Positions 1-7,470 of a stretch of 64,000 bases of DNA are shown here, piece by piece. A program made the translations under genes and the position numbers. Position 1 is the first letter of the stretch; each line of letters begins with the position of its first letter. A model generated the notes under the pieces. It was given only the letters and a program-made list of their open reading frames with translations, searched no databases and was not told where the DNA came from. The DNA is from Rectinema subterraneum (GTDB lineage Bacteria > Spirochaetota > Spirochaetia > Treponematales > Rectinemataceae): the NCBI GenBank assembly GCA_009768935.1, contig WESA01000001.1, positions 119,004-183,003 on the forward strand. The letters are read 5' to 3'.

Positions 1-446
1 TCGGACAGGGCCGCAGCGATACCCTCCAGCACGGGCCGGACCGGGAAGCCTCCCGTCAGGGAAGCATACAAGTCCGCATCGACGGCATCGAGACTGACGT
101 TCACCGATTGGATGCCTGCCTCTTTTAAGGCACGGGCGTCCCGAACGAGGCTTGTGCCATTGGTGGTCAACGCAAGCCGTTCGAATCCAAGCGAAGAGAG
201 TCGGGCAATCAGCGGGATGAGCCCAGGGCGAACAGTCGGTTCCCCACCGGTAATGCGCAGGGCTCGTATGCCCATGGATCGGAACAGGGAACAAAGGAAG
301 ACCAACTGGTCATCGGATAGACCCCGGTGAACGACTCCCGGCCCGCAGTAACGACAGCGATAGTTGCAAGCCTCCGTCACCGAGAGCCTGAGATAGGTGT
401 GGATCCGACCGAAGGAGTCCCGGAGCCCGGCATCACCGTCGGTCAT
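1..446 (-). CDS. moaA: MoaA, GTP 3',8-cyclase (N-terminal part, cut by window edge)
   Basis: This is a radical-SAM enzyme that, with MoaC, turns GTP into cyclic pyranopterin monophosphate, the first step of molybdenum cofactor synthesis. The reading frame begins at an ATG at 446, after which the protein reads MTDGDAGLRDSFGRIHTYLR. The 4Fe-4S cluster motif C-x3-C-x2-C (CNYRCRYC) sits at residues 27-34. A later segment, GIQSVNVSLDAVDADLY, matches the conserved core of MoaA. The start overlaps the end of moaC by 14 bp, so the two are probably translationally coupled. Only about 148 residues are in the window; the C-terminal GTP-binding part with the second cluster lies outside it. Confidence 0.93.
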   Translation of the reverse strand, partial: MTDGDAGLRDSFGRIHTYLRLSVTEACNYRCRYCGPGVVHRGLSDDQLVFLCSLFRSMGIRALRITGGEPTVRPGLIPLIARLSSLGFERLALTTNGTSLVRDARALKEAGIQSVNVSLDAVDADLYASLTGGFPVRPVLEGIAAALS

Positions 447-912
447 AGCACCCGCTCTTTCCTCCATCCTTGAACTGGAGATGGACATCCTCCACATGCA
501 TTGAACGGTCGATTGCCTTGCAGAAGTCATAGATGGTCAACAGAGAGATGGTCGCTCCCGTGAGAGCTTCCATCTCAACTCCCGTCTTCCCCGTAGAGGC
601 AACTGTACAGACTGCCTCTATGGCACACTCCTCGGACAGAAGTCGAAAATCGAGCTGGGCGGAAGTCAACAGCAGGTTATGACAGAGGGGAATGAGGGAC
701 GATGTCTGCTTGGTAGCCATGATACCGGCAATGCGGGCTGCGGCGAGCACATCCCCCTTCGGGACGGTCCCACCGGCGATGGCATCGAAGGCCTGCCTGC
801 TCATAAAGATCCTGCCGGACGCGATGGCCGTGCGTTTCGTATCCACCTTAGCAGAGACATCGACCATGATGGCCTTGCCGTCCTCATCGACATGGGTCAT
901 TGCACCATTCAT
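433..912 (-). CDS. moaC: MoaC, cyclic pyranopterin monophosphate synthase
   Basis: MoaC acts after MoaA to form cyclic pyranopterin monophosphate in molybdenum cofactor synthesis. The 159-residue length is normal for the family. The signature segments are present: LIPLCHNLLL around residue 75 and GKTGVEMEALTGA around residues 107-119. The ATG at 912 directly follows the stop of the upstream MoeA-like gene, and the end overlaps moaA, so it is an internal gene of the Mo operon. Nothing is missing or unusual. Confidence 0.95.
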   Translation of the reverse strand: MNGAMTHVDEDGKAIMVDVSAKVDTKRTAIASGRIFMSRQAFDAIAGGTVPKGDVLAAARIAGIMATKQTSSLIPLCHNLLLTSAQLDFRLLSEECAIEAVCTVASTGKTGVEMEALTGATISLLTIYDFCKAIDRSMHVEDVHLQFKDGGKSGCYDRR

Positions 913-1941
913 CTAAATGCCTCCGTTGCCGAACCCACAGTTGGGAAAGGTGCAGGTACGACACTTCAGACAGAGCCCGCCATTGCCGAGGGAGGCGATA
1001 TCGTGAGCTGTGACGGGAATCCGCGCCACGAAACGGGGCAGCAGAATGTCGAAAATCGTCCTGTCCTCATACATGACGCATCCCGGAAGGCCGAGGACCG
1101 GCACGTCGCCGATGTAGGAGACAAGGAACATCGCACCGGGTAGTACAGGAGCCCCGTAACTTACGATCCTCGCCCCGCTGTTCCTAATGGCCTTCGGGGT
1201 CCGGTCGTCGGGGTCGACGCTCATGCCTCCCGTGCAGAGCACCATCTCTTCCCCATCAGCGACGGCCTGCTTGATGCAGGAGCTAATATAGACCTCGTCG
1301 TCTCCGGTCAGAATCTTCCTGGAGACCGACACGCCTACTTCGGCGAGCTTTTTCTCGACGACTCGGGAGAAGGTATCCTCGATGATGCCCTTCTTGACCT
1401 CGTTGCCGGTTACCAGGACTGTACAGCGCCTGATCACATACGGCTTTATGGAGAGCACAGGGTTGGAAACACCAGCGATAGCCGCTACCTGATCCATCTT
1501 TGCCGCATCGATCACCAGGGGAATGACCCGCATGCCGGCCAGCTTGTCGCCCTTTTTCACCCGGGCATAATTGTGGCGCGTGGCGATTATGACATCCCCA
1601 AGGCTGTTGATGCGGAGCAACCGCTCCAGATCGATCTGCAGCACACCTTCGCACGTGGCTTTCAACTCGATCTTCCCCTCCTTGACCTCGCTCCTCTCCA
1701 TGTGGTCGTTTTTTGTGGCATTGCAGAGGATCTCGGCAGCCTCGTTTTCGTGGAGCATGCCCTCCTGCTTCTCCCACACATAGAGGTTCTCCTTCCCCAT
1801 AGAAAGAAGGACAGGAATATCCTCTTCCCTGACAACATGCCCCTTGCGAAAACGGGCATCCTTGGTCACCCCCACGATAATCTGCGTCATGTCATGACAG
1901 AGGATATGACCCACTGCGTCCTGCGTACGGATAAGTTTCAC
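913..1941 (-). CDS. MoeA/MogA-like molybdopterin-binding protein with C-terminal Cys cluster
   Basis: This 342-residue protein has the MoCF-binding fold: VLVTGNEVKKG near residue 175, then LCTGGMSVDPDDRTPKAI, and GAPVLPGAMFLVSYIGDVPVLGLPG. These correspond to the molybdopterin-binding loops of MoeA/CinA-type proteins. It is shorter than classical MoeA and ends in a cysteine cluster, C-x2-C-x2-C-x4-C (CLKCRTCTFPNC), which probably binds a metal or Fe-S cluster. It starts with GTG overlapping the modE-like stop (GTGA). By context it takes part in cofactor maturation, perhaps molybdate or tungstate insertion, but the exact step cannot be read from the sequence. Confidence 0.85.
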   Translation of the reverse strand: MKLIRTQDAVGHILCHDMTQIIVGVTKDARFRKGHVVREEDIPVLLSMGKENLYVWEKQEGMLHENEAAEILCNATKNDHMERSEVKEGKIELKATCEGVLQIDLERLLRINSLGDVIIATRHNYARVKKGDKLAGMRVIPLVIDAAKMDQVAAIAGVSNPVLSIKPYVIRRCTVLVTGNEVKKGIIEDTFSRVVEKKLAEVGVSVSRKILTGDDEVYISSCIKQAVADGEEMVLCTGGMSVDPDDRTPKAIRNSGARIVSYGAPVLPGAMFLVSYIGDVPVLGLPGCVMYEDRTIFDILLPRFVARIPVTAHDIASLGNGGLCLKCRTCTFPNCGFGNGGI

Positions 1942-2288
1942 TGTTGTGCCTCGGGGAAATAGCGTTGAAAACAGGCCTCAACTGCCTTGTACGAATCGGC
2001 TACGAAGGCATCGTACCGCTCCATGAAGGAGCGGCCTTTTTCGGTAAGGGATGAGCCTCCGCCTGCCGCCCCGCCGATGCTCTTCACTGTCAGCGGATAG
2101 CCCAGTTTCTTTTCTGCAACGTGGATGATCTTCCACGCTTTGGAATAGGACATCCCCATCATATTTGCGGCTGCGGAGAGCGACTTGGCGGTATCGATAT
2201 TATGGAGCAACTCATTGACACCGGGACCGAAAAACGATCCATCCGAAGTAAAAGGTATACGGATGTAAAAAGAAAAAGCCATGGGCAA
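1938..2288 (-). CDS. ModE N-terminal-like winged-helix regulator
   Basis: A 116-residue protein with a LysR-type helix-turn-helix as in the N-terminal domain of ModE: AKSLSAAANMMGMSYSKAW, then KKLGYPLTVKSIGGAAGGGSSLTEKG. The glycine-rich SIGGAAGGGS turn is typical of ModE and small ModE-like proteins. It lacks the molop molybdate-binding domains of full ModE. It is the first gene of the Mo-cofactor operon and overlaps the next gene by 4 bp, so it may regulate the operon. The start could be the ATG at 2288 or the second ATG at 2282. Confidence 0.85.
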   Translation of the reverse strand: MPMAFSFYIRIPFTSDGSFFGPGVNELLHNIDTAKSLSAAANMMGMSYSKAWKIIHVAEKKLGYPLTVKSIGGAAGGGSSLTEKGRSFMERYDAFVADSYKAVEACFQRYFPEAQQ

Positions 2289-2328
2289 TCACCGTTATTT
2301 TTTCAAAAATATAAGGAACTACAGAAGG

Positions 2329-2358
2329 AGTATAAGGCTATGCCGTGATGCTTGTCAA
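2329..2358 (-). promoter_or_regulatory. Predicted sigma-70 promoter of the Mo-cofactor operon
   Basis: On the minus strand TTGACA (2358-2353) is followed after 18 bp by TATACT (2334-2329). It lies about 40 bp upstream of the modE-like start and 4 bp downstream of a copy of the recurrent 23-bp element. Confidence 0.6.
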
Positions 2359-2362
2359 CAAA

Positions 2363-2385
2363 TGCATAATGTCACGAACATTGTA
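2363..2385 (-). repeat. Recurrent 23-bp promoter-associated element, copy 1 (diverged)
   Basis: Read toward the Mo operon it contains TGTTCGTGACATTATGCA, matching the core GGTTCGTnACACTATGCA with two mismatches. It ends 4 bp before the -35 hexamer. Other copies are at 4960-4982, 18364-18386, 19590-19612 and 60693-60715. Confidence 0.6.
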
Positions 2386-2447
2386 TATAAAACGCCTTAA
2401 GGAATGGCAAACACCGGGAAAAGAAAAAGCGGAGTATGTTCCTCAAC

Positions 2448-3365
2448 TTAATTCAGAAAACCTTTGCTAAAAATGAGCATTAAGGACAGAGCAGCAATCT
2501 GGGCTGCTGACTGAACCATGAAAGCAAGCGATATTTTCCCCATGATTGGCCCTTTTGTCTCATGTGAATAGCCAATACGATGCATCCGGTTCAGAATAAA
2601 AACCACGCCGATACCGCCCAGCATTGCGCACCACGCTGAATACAGAGGAAGAATCCCGGAAAAGCCGAAAATCATAAGCAAGAGCAGCGCAGAACCCATT
2701 TCAACATAAATAAGCAAAGGAGCGAGAGCCTTCCCAAGGACGACGGCCAAGGTCCACCGTCCCGCGGCGGAATCGCCCTCTATATCGCAGGCATTATTCG
2801 CGGACAGAATCGCGGCAATTGCAAGAGTCTGGGGAAGCGATACAAGCAGAAACCGGCCGGAGATAGTGCCTGTAAGTACATAAAGACATATGCAGAAATA
2901 GACAGATCCCAGAAACCCACCTGCAAAAAGCTCACCAAAAGGAGTGCTTGATATCGGTTTTGGGCCTGCGCTGTAAAAGAAACCTACGAGCATCGAGCAG
3001 AGCCCCAGCACCATAAGCGGCAGTCCGACCATCCAGGTGAGCGCAAACCCGATAGCGCCCGCGAGCCCGAAACATATGAGGCTTATTCCTAAAGCCGAGC
3101 CGGGGGAAACTCCTTCGTGAATCAGGACCTTCGCCTCTTCCCTGTTGAACCGGGGATCGTCCACATTGCGGTACCAGTCAAAATACGTATTGAAACCAGT
3201 AGTCCCCATATCCACCAGTAAGCCCGCGACGCCCAGCAGTAGCGCTTTGAGCGGATCGACGGAGCCTTTCACGGCAAGCGCATACAAAAGGCCAATGCTG
3301 TAGGTCGACGCACTTACGATCTTGGTCCGGAGTTCCACTATACCGGAAAATTGTCTGAAGGTCAC
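2448..3365 (-). CDS. UbiA-family prenyltransferase (MenA-like)
   Basis: An integral membrane prenyltransferase of 305 residues that attaches an isoprenoid chain to an aromatic acceptor, probably a quinone precursor. The first Asp-rich motif is NTYFDWYRNVDD near residue 60, where N-x3-D-x4-D binds the diphosphate with magnesium. The second is SANNACDIEGD near residue 190. There are about nine hydrophobic helices. The layout resembles 1,4-dihydroxy-2-naphthoate polyprenyltransferase, but no other menaquinone gene is in the window. Translation starts at GTG (3365) behind AAAGGG. It is downstream of guaB with a 103-bp gap and may or may not share its transcript. Confidence 0.85.
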   Translation of the reverse strand: MTFRQFSGIVELRTKIVSASTYSIGLLYALAVKGSVDPLKALLLGVAGLLVDMGTTGFNTYFDWYRNVDDPRFNREEAKVLIHEGVSPGSALGISLICFGLAGAIGFALTWMVGLPLMVLGLCSMLVGFFYSAGPKPISSTPFGELFAGGFLGSVYFCICLYVLTGTISGRFLLVSLPQTLAIAAILSANNACDIEGDSAAGRWTLAVVLGKALAPLLIYVEMGSALLLLMIFGFSGILPLYSAWCAMLGGIGVVFILNRMHRIGYSHETKGPIMGKISLAFMVQSAAQIAALSLMLIFSKGFLN

Positions 3366-3468
3366 AGCCCTTTATACACTCTGAAAACAGGCAAAAGCAA
3401 TATCGGCATCTTGTGCGCTTCGACTGTCAGCACGGGGCGCAGGCGGGCTGGCGGACGCAGACGGGCGC

Positions 3469-4947
3469 TCAATCCCTCTTCTGGTAGTTCGGCGCTTCCT
3501 TAGTGATCACGATGCTGTGCGGGTGACTCTCGGCGTAGGCGGCGGCGGTTATGCGCACCATGCGGGCTTTGCGGAGTTCAGTGAAAGTGCGGGCGCCGGC
3601 GTAGCCCATGCCCGAGCGGAGGCCGCCCAACATCTGTACCATGTAATCCGAAAGCTTGCCGCGGTAGGGAACCATGCCCTCCACGCCTTCGGGAACAAGC
3701 TTGCCATTGCTCTGGCCGGAGCCATAGCGGTCGCGGCCATAGCCCTGGAGGGCGCCAACCGAGCCCATTCCGCGATAGCTCTTGAACTGGCGGCCCTCGT
3801 ACAGCACAAGCTCGCCCGGCGCTTCTTCGAGCCCGGCGAGGAGGCTGCCGAGCATCACAGTTTCGGCACCTGCAGCGATGGCTTTGACAATATCGCCAGA
3901 ATAGCGGATACCGCCATCGGCGATGACAGGGATCCCATAGGCACGGGCGGCCTTGGCACACTCATAGATTGCGGACAGTTGGGGCATGCCGGCTCCCGAA
4001 ATGATGCGCGTTGTGCAGATCGAGCCGGCACCGACACCAACCTTGACTGCCGATGCGCCAGCTTCGATGAGCGCGCGCGTACCCTCTGCGGTCACCACAT
4101 TGCCCGCGATGACAGGAATATGCGGAGCAGCCGACCTGATGCGCCTGATAGCATCGATGACCTTTTTCGAGTGGCCATGGGCTGTATCTACTACGAGCAC
4201 ATCGACGCCGCGAGATGCAAGGAGGGCGACGCGTTCCTCGAGGTCGGCTCCTACACCGACTGCAGCACCCGCAAGAAGCCTTCCGCGGCTGTCTGTAGCG
4301 GCATCGGGATATTCATCTCTCTTGAAAATGTCTTTGATGGTGATGAGGCCTTTGAGGCGCCCCTCGCTGTCCACGAGGGGAAGTTTTTCGATTTTGTGCT
4401 GGCGAAGAATAGCTTTCGCTTCTTCAATCGAAGTGCCCGCAGGCGCGGTGACGAGATTCTGCTTTGTCATGAATTCGGAAATCGGCTTCTGCATGTCCTC
4501 CGGGCCGCAGAAACGTCTGTCGCGGTTGGTGATGATGCCGACGAGCCGCTCCGTTTGCGGATCGACCACAGGAATGCCAGAGATGCGATAGGTTTCCATG
4601 AGATGCTCAGCCTCGGCAAGCGTCGCGGTTTCGGGGAGCCAGACGGGATCGGAAATCATGCCTGACTCGGAGCGCTTGACTTTGTAGACCTCTGCAGCCT
4701 GTGCCTCGGGTGACATGTTACGGTGGATGATACCGATACCCCCAATGCGCGCAATCGCAATTGCAAGACGCGAATCGGTCACGGTATCCATAGCAGCGGA
4801 GAGTACAGGGGCCTTGAGCCGGATGCCTGGCACCAATTCTGCTGAAATATCGACTTCGGAAGGTAAAACTTCGCTGTAGCCGGGGACGATGAGGACATCG
4901 TCGAAGGTGAGCCCTTCTGCTCCGCCTGAAAATGATTCAAAACCCAT
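3469..4947 (-). CDS. guaB: IMP dehydrogenase
   Basis: GuaB oxidises IMP to XMP with NAD+, the first committed step to GMP. The 492-residue protein is full length. It begins with [17 protein letters not shown], has a pair of CBS domains at about residues 95-210, and carries the catalytic loop [20 protein letters not shown] with the active-site Cys near residue 310. The later [15 protein letters not shown] and [10 protein letters not shown] segments form the phosphate site and flap. A good Shine-Dalgarno (AAGGAGG) precedes the ATG. It follows the purine operon on the same strand, so IMP made upstream is used directly. Confidence 0.97.
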   Translation of the reverse strand: MGFESFSGGAEGLTFDDVLIVPGYSEVLPSEVDISAELVPGIRLKAPVLSAAMDTVTDSRLAIAIARIGGIGIIHRNMSPEAQAAEVYKVKRSESGMISDPVWLPETATLAEAEHLMETYRISGIPVVDPQTERLVGIITNRDRRFCGPEDMQKPISEFMTKQNLVTAPAGTSIEEAKAILRQHKIEKLPLVDSEGRLKGLITIKDIFKRDEYPDAATDSRGRLLAGAAVGVGADLEERVALLASRGVDVLVVDTAHGHSKKVIDAIRRIRSAAPHIPVIAGNVVTAEGTRALIEAGASAVKVGVGAGSICTTRIISGAGMPQLSAIYECAKAARAYGIPVIADGGIRYSGDIVKAIAAGAETVMLGSLLAGLEEAPGELVLYEGRQFKSYRGMGSVGALQGYGRDRYGSGQSNGKLVPEGVEGMVPYRGKLSDYMVQMLGGLRSGMGYAGARTFTELRKARMVRITAAAYAESHPHSIVITKEAPNYQKRD

Positions 4948-4959
4948 ATAGGTATCCTC

Positions 4960-4982
4960 CTTGTAGTGTTCCGAACCTTGTG
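4960..4982 (-). repeat. Recurrent 23-bp element, copy 2, just upstream of guaB
   Basis: On the minus strand it reads CAAGGTTCGGAACACTA, matching 16 of 17 positions of the core shared by the copies at 19590 and 60693. Here it abuts the guaB Shine-Dalgarno sequence instead of lying ahead of a recognisable -35. Confidence 0.55.
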
Positions 4983-4994
4983 TAAAACGCAGAC

Positions 4995-5044
4995 CGGGCG
5001 GCCGCTTCTTCTTGCACTAGCCTCACAGCCTATTAGGCCGCCCG
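4995..5044 (-). promoter_or_regulatory. Long stem-loop between purH and guaB
   Basis: CGGGCGGCC (4995-5003) pairs perfectly with GGCCGCCCG (5036-5044), with a smaller GCCT/AGGC hairpin next to it. There is no immediate T-run, so it is not a clear intrinsic terminator. It may be an mRNA processing or stability element between purH and guaB. Confidence 0.4.
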
Positions 5045-5057
5045 TTTGATGGCTCGC

Positions 5058-6827
5058 TCAATGCCTGAAGTGCCGCACTCCAGTATGCACCACTGCCAAG
5101 CCAAGCCTGTCGGCCGCGGCGAGCACCTCCACATCCCGCACCGACCCACCCGGATGCACCACCGCGGTCACCCCCGCCTCCGCCGCTGCCTCTATGCCGT
5201 CCGCAAACGGGAAGAACGCATCCGAAGCCATAACCGCACCCTTCGCCCGCGCCCCTGCCCGCTCACACGCCTGTCGCACTGCATCGACACGATTCGTCTG
5301 TCCGCCGCCTATGCCAACCGACGCATGCCCTTTGGCAAGCACTATCGCATTCGATTTAACGTGCTGTACAAGTTTCCATGCGAAGCGCAGACTTTCCATT
5401 TCTGCTTCTGTTGGCTGGCGTGCGCTTACGACGCGCCACGTTGTATCGATGGGGTCGCCGCGATCCGGCTCTTGTACCAAAAGTCCGCCTGCTGCCGACC
5501 TCAGTTCTTTACACAAGGTTGAGAACACTAAGGGATCGGCCTCAACCAGGCGCAAATTCTTCTTTGCCTTGAGCACATCCCTTGCATCCTCCTCGAAGCT
5601 GGGCGCAGCGACACATTCTAGAAAAAGCTCTCTCAAGGCTTCCGCAGTGCTGACATCGAGCGGGCGATTCAGCGCTACAATCCCGCCGAATGCTGAAACA
5701 GGGTCGCAGGCAAGCGCGGCCTCATAGGCATCCTTAAGGTTCTCCGCCTCTGCTGCGCCGCAGGGCGAAAGGTGCTTGACAATGACTGCGGCAGGCTGCT
5801 CGAAAGAGAGGACTGCGCGCCAGGCGGCATCGAGATCAAGCAAGTTATTGTATGATAATTCTTTACCACCGAGAACTTGCCCACCGAGCGGGCCGCGCAC
5901 TTTAGGTTGAATGGAGTCAGAACGCCCACCGAGCGGGCCGCGCACTATAGGTTGAATGGACTCAGAACTCCCACCAATGGACCCGCGTACTTGCGGCTGC
6001 CCAGGGCTTGGGCCACCACTTTCCACGATTGGTGAAACAGCGCTGCCGCCCTCGCTTGCAAAAGAACCTTCTTTCCGCATGCTTACAAAACTGCCGCCCC
6101 AATCCCCCACAGGAATTACAAAAAAGGCCTTCTGGTGAGGGTTTTCCCCATAGCGAAGGGTCCTCTCCACTATGCCTCTGAATTCAAAGCTGGCAGGCAG
6201 GATGCCGCTTGCTAGCGCCGCGCCGGTCGCGGCTTCACGCTCTGCAGCGCCGCCGGCTTTCTGAGCAAACCACTCCGCTATCGCTCTGTCATAAGCCGCA
6301 GTGTGCGCAAAGGCTTTTGCAGCAAGCTCGCGCCGCGTTTCAGCACCTATCCCGCCGCTCTCCGCTTCCAAAGCAATGCGCTCGTAATCCTCAGGATCGC
6401 AGATAACGCACACACGCGCAAAATTCTTTGCAGCTGCGCGGATGAGCGCGACGCCGCCGATATCGATCTGTTCAATAATTTCAGCTTCGGAAGCATTCGC
6501 TTGAGCCGCAGTCTTCTCGAAGGGGTATAAATTCACAACTACTAGATCAATAGGCTTGTAGCCATGAGCTCGCAGCTCCTCGAGATCGGCAGGCTCAGGA
6601 CGAGCAAGGATGCCTGCATGGATTGCAGGATGCAATGTCTTCACTCTGCCGGAGAGCAGCTCGGACGAACCGGTATACTCAGCAATATCGACAGGCTCTA
6701 TGCCAGCGCCGCGCAGTGCCGCTGAGGTACCGCCGGAAGCGAGGAATGTCCAGCCGAGCAGGGCTAATCTTTGGGCGAATTGTTCAAGGCCCTTCTTGTC
6801 ATAGACCGAAATCAGCGCGAGAGGCAT
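5058..6827 (-). CDS. purH: Bifunctional AICAR transformylase/IMP cyclohydrolase with a repeat insertion
   Basis: PurH formylates AICAR and closes the ring to IMP, the last two steps of the pathway. The N-terminal MGS-like cyclohydrolase domain (ALISVYDKKGLEQFAQRLA, SGRVKTLHPAIHAGIL) is followed by the AICARFT domain (RYGENPHQKAFF, KELSYNNLLDLDAAWR, VKHLSPCGAA). At 589 residues it is longer than the usual 510-535. The excess is an inserted Gly/Ser/Pro-rich stretch of about 70 residues between FFVIP and GGKELSYNN. Part of it is encoded by 45-bp tandem repeats giving the peptide VRGPLGG-x-SDSIQP. The start overlaps purN by 29 bp. Confidence 0.96.
   Translation of the reverse strand: MPLALISVYDKKGLEQFAQRLALLGWTFLASGGTSAALRGAGIEPVDIAEYTGSSELLSGRVKTLHPAIHAGILARPEPADLEELRAHGYKPIDLVVVNLYPFEKTAAQANASEAEIIEQIDIGGVALIRAAAKNFARVCVICDPEDYERIALEAESGGIGAETRRELAAKAFAHTAAYDRAIAEWFAQKAGGAAEREAATGAALASGILPASFEFRGIVERTLRYGENPHQKAFFVIPVGDWGGSFVSMRKEGSFASEGGSAVSPIVESGGPSPGQPQVRGSIGGSSESIQPIVRGPLGGRSDSIQPKVRGPLGGQVLGGKELSYNNLLDLDAAWRAVLSFEQPAAVIVKHLSPCGAAEAENLKDAYEAALACDPVSAFGGIVALNRPLDVSTAEALRELFLECVAAPSFEEDARDVLKAKKNLRLVEADPLVFSTLCKELRSAAGGLLVQEPDRGDPIDTTWRVVSARQPTEAEMESLRFAWKLVQHVKSNAIVLAKGHASVGIGGGQTNRVDAVRQACERAGARAKGAVMASDAFFPFADGIEAAAEAGVTAVVHPGGSVRDVEVLAAADRLGLAVVHTGVRHFRH
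5881..6015. repeat. 45-bp tandem repeats inside purH
   Basis: Three head-to-tail units (5881-5925, 5926-5970, 5971-6015) are visible. The first two differ at only a few bases; the third is diverged. The period is a multiple of three, so the frame is kept and each unit adds 15 residues. Confidence 0.85.
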
Positions 6828-7470
6828 TGGCTATCTCCTTTTCATAAAAATAATTGATGCTTTTGCTGCGCGCGAGATCCTCCACCATTGCGACGACTTC
6901 GCGGTGTTCCACGCTGTGTATGCGCGCGGTGAGAATCTCGAGGGTATCTTCTTTATAAATGGGCACTTCTGCAAATCTCAGAACGGGGCCAGCGTCTACG
7001 CCTTCGTCAGGCACTAGGTGCAGCATGACGCCGGTTTTTTCAATGCTTCCTGCGAGGAACGCTTCGAATGCCCGCTCGATGGCATGTGTTCCCGGAAATG
7101 TTCCCGGCAAGGCTGGATGAAGATTGATTACTCTCTCCGGAAAATGCTGCAAAAAAGCCTGGCTCAGAAGGCGCATCCAGCCGAGAAGTAGTACATAATC
7201 AGGCCTCCATGATCGCACAATGACAGCAAGCCGCTCATCGTAGGCGAGCCGCTCGGGGGAGCCCCGTTTTGCTCTCGCCGGCCCGGGTAGAATGAATGAA
7301 GGTATGCCATGCTGCACGGCTCGCTGCACGCAGCCAGCTCCGGGGACATCACAGACGAGCCCTTCGATGCGCGCGCCACGAATGCTGCCTGATTCTATAG
7401 CATCGAGCAAGGCTTGAAAATTCGATCCTTCGCCAGAGGCCAGAACCACAAGCCGCAACACGTTGCTCAT
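6799..7470 (-). CDS. purN: Phosphoribosylglycinamide formyltransferase
   Basis: PurN transfers a formyl group from 10-formyl-THF to GAR. The 223-residue protein begins with RLVVLASGEGSNFQALLDAI, the phosphate-binding part. The catalytic Asn-His pair is in VINLHPALPGTFPGTHAIE, and the catalytic Asp is in DEGVDAGPVL. The start overlaps the purD/M stop by 4 bp and the end overlaps purH by 29 bp, so it is a coupled internal operon gene. Confidence 0.95.
   Translation of the reverse strand: MSNVLRLVVLASGEGSNFQALLDAIESGSIRGARIEGLVCDVPGAGCVQRAVQHGIPSFILPGPARAKRGSPERLAYDERLAVIVRSWRPDYVLLLGWMRLLSQAFLQHFPERVINLHPALPGTFPGTHAIERAFEAFLAGSIEKTGVMLHLVPDEGVDAGPVLRFAEVPIYKEDTLEILTARIHSVEHREVVAMVEDLARSKSINYFYEKEIANASRADFGL

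Noticed and set aside
2363..2385. Sigma-54 promoter reading of the 23-bp element
   Set aside because: GG and GC are 13 bp apart instead of 10, and good sigma-70 hexamers lie downstream of several copies.
3517..4665. A 382-codon open frame opposite guaB
   Set aside because: It is an antisense shadow of guaB produced by GC-rich third positions; no RBS and no recognisable domain.
5881..6015. Possible CRISPR-like array
   Set aside because: The units are contiguous without spacers, lie within purH and keep its frame, so they are tandem coding repeats.
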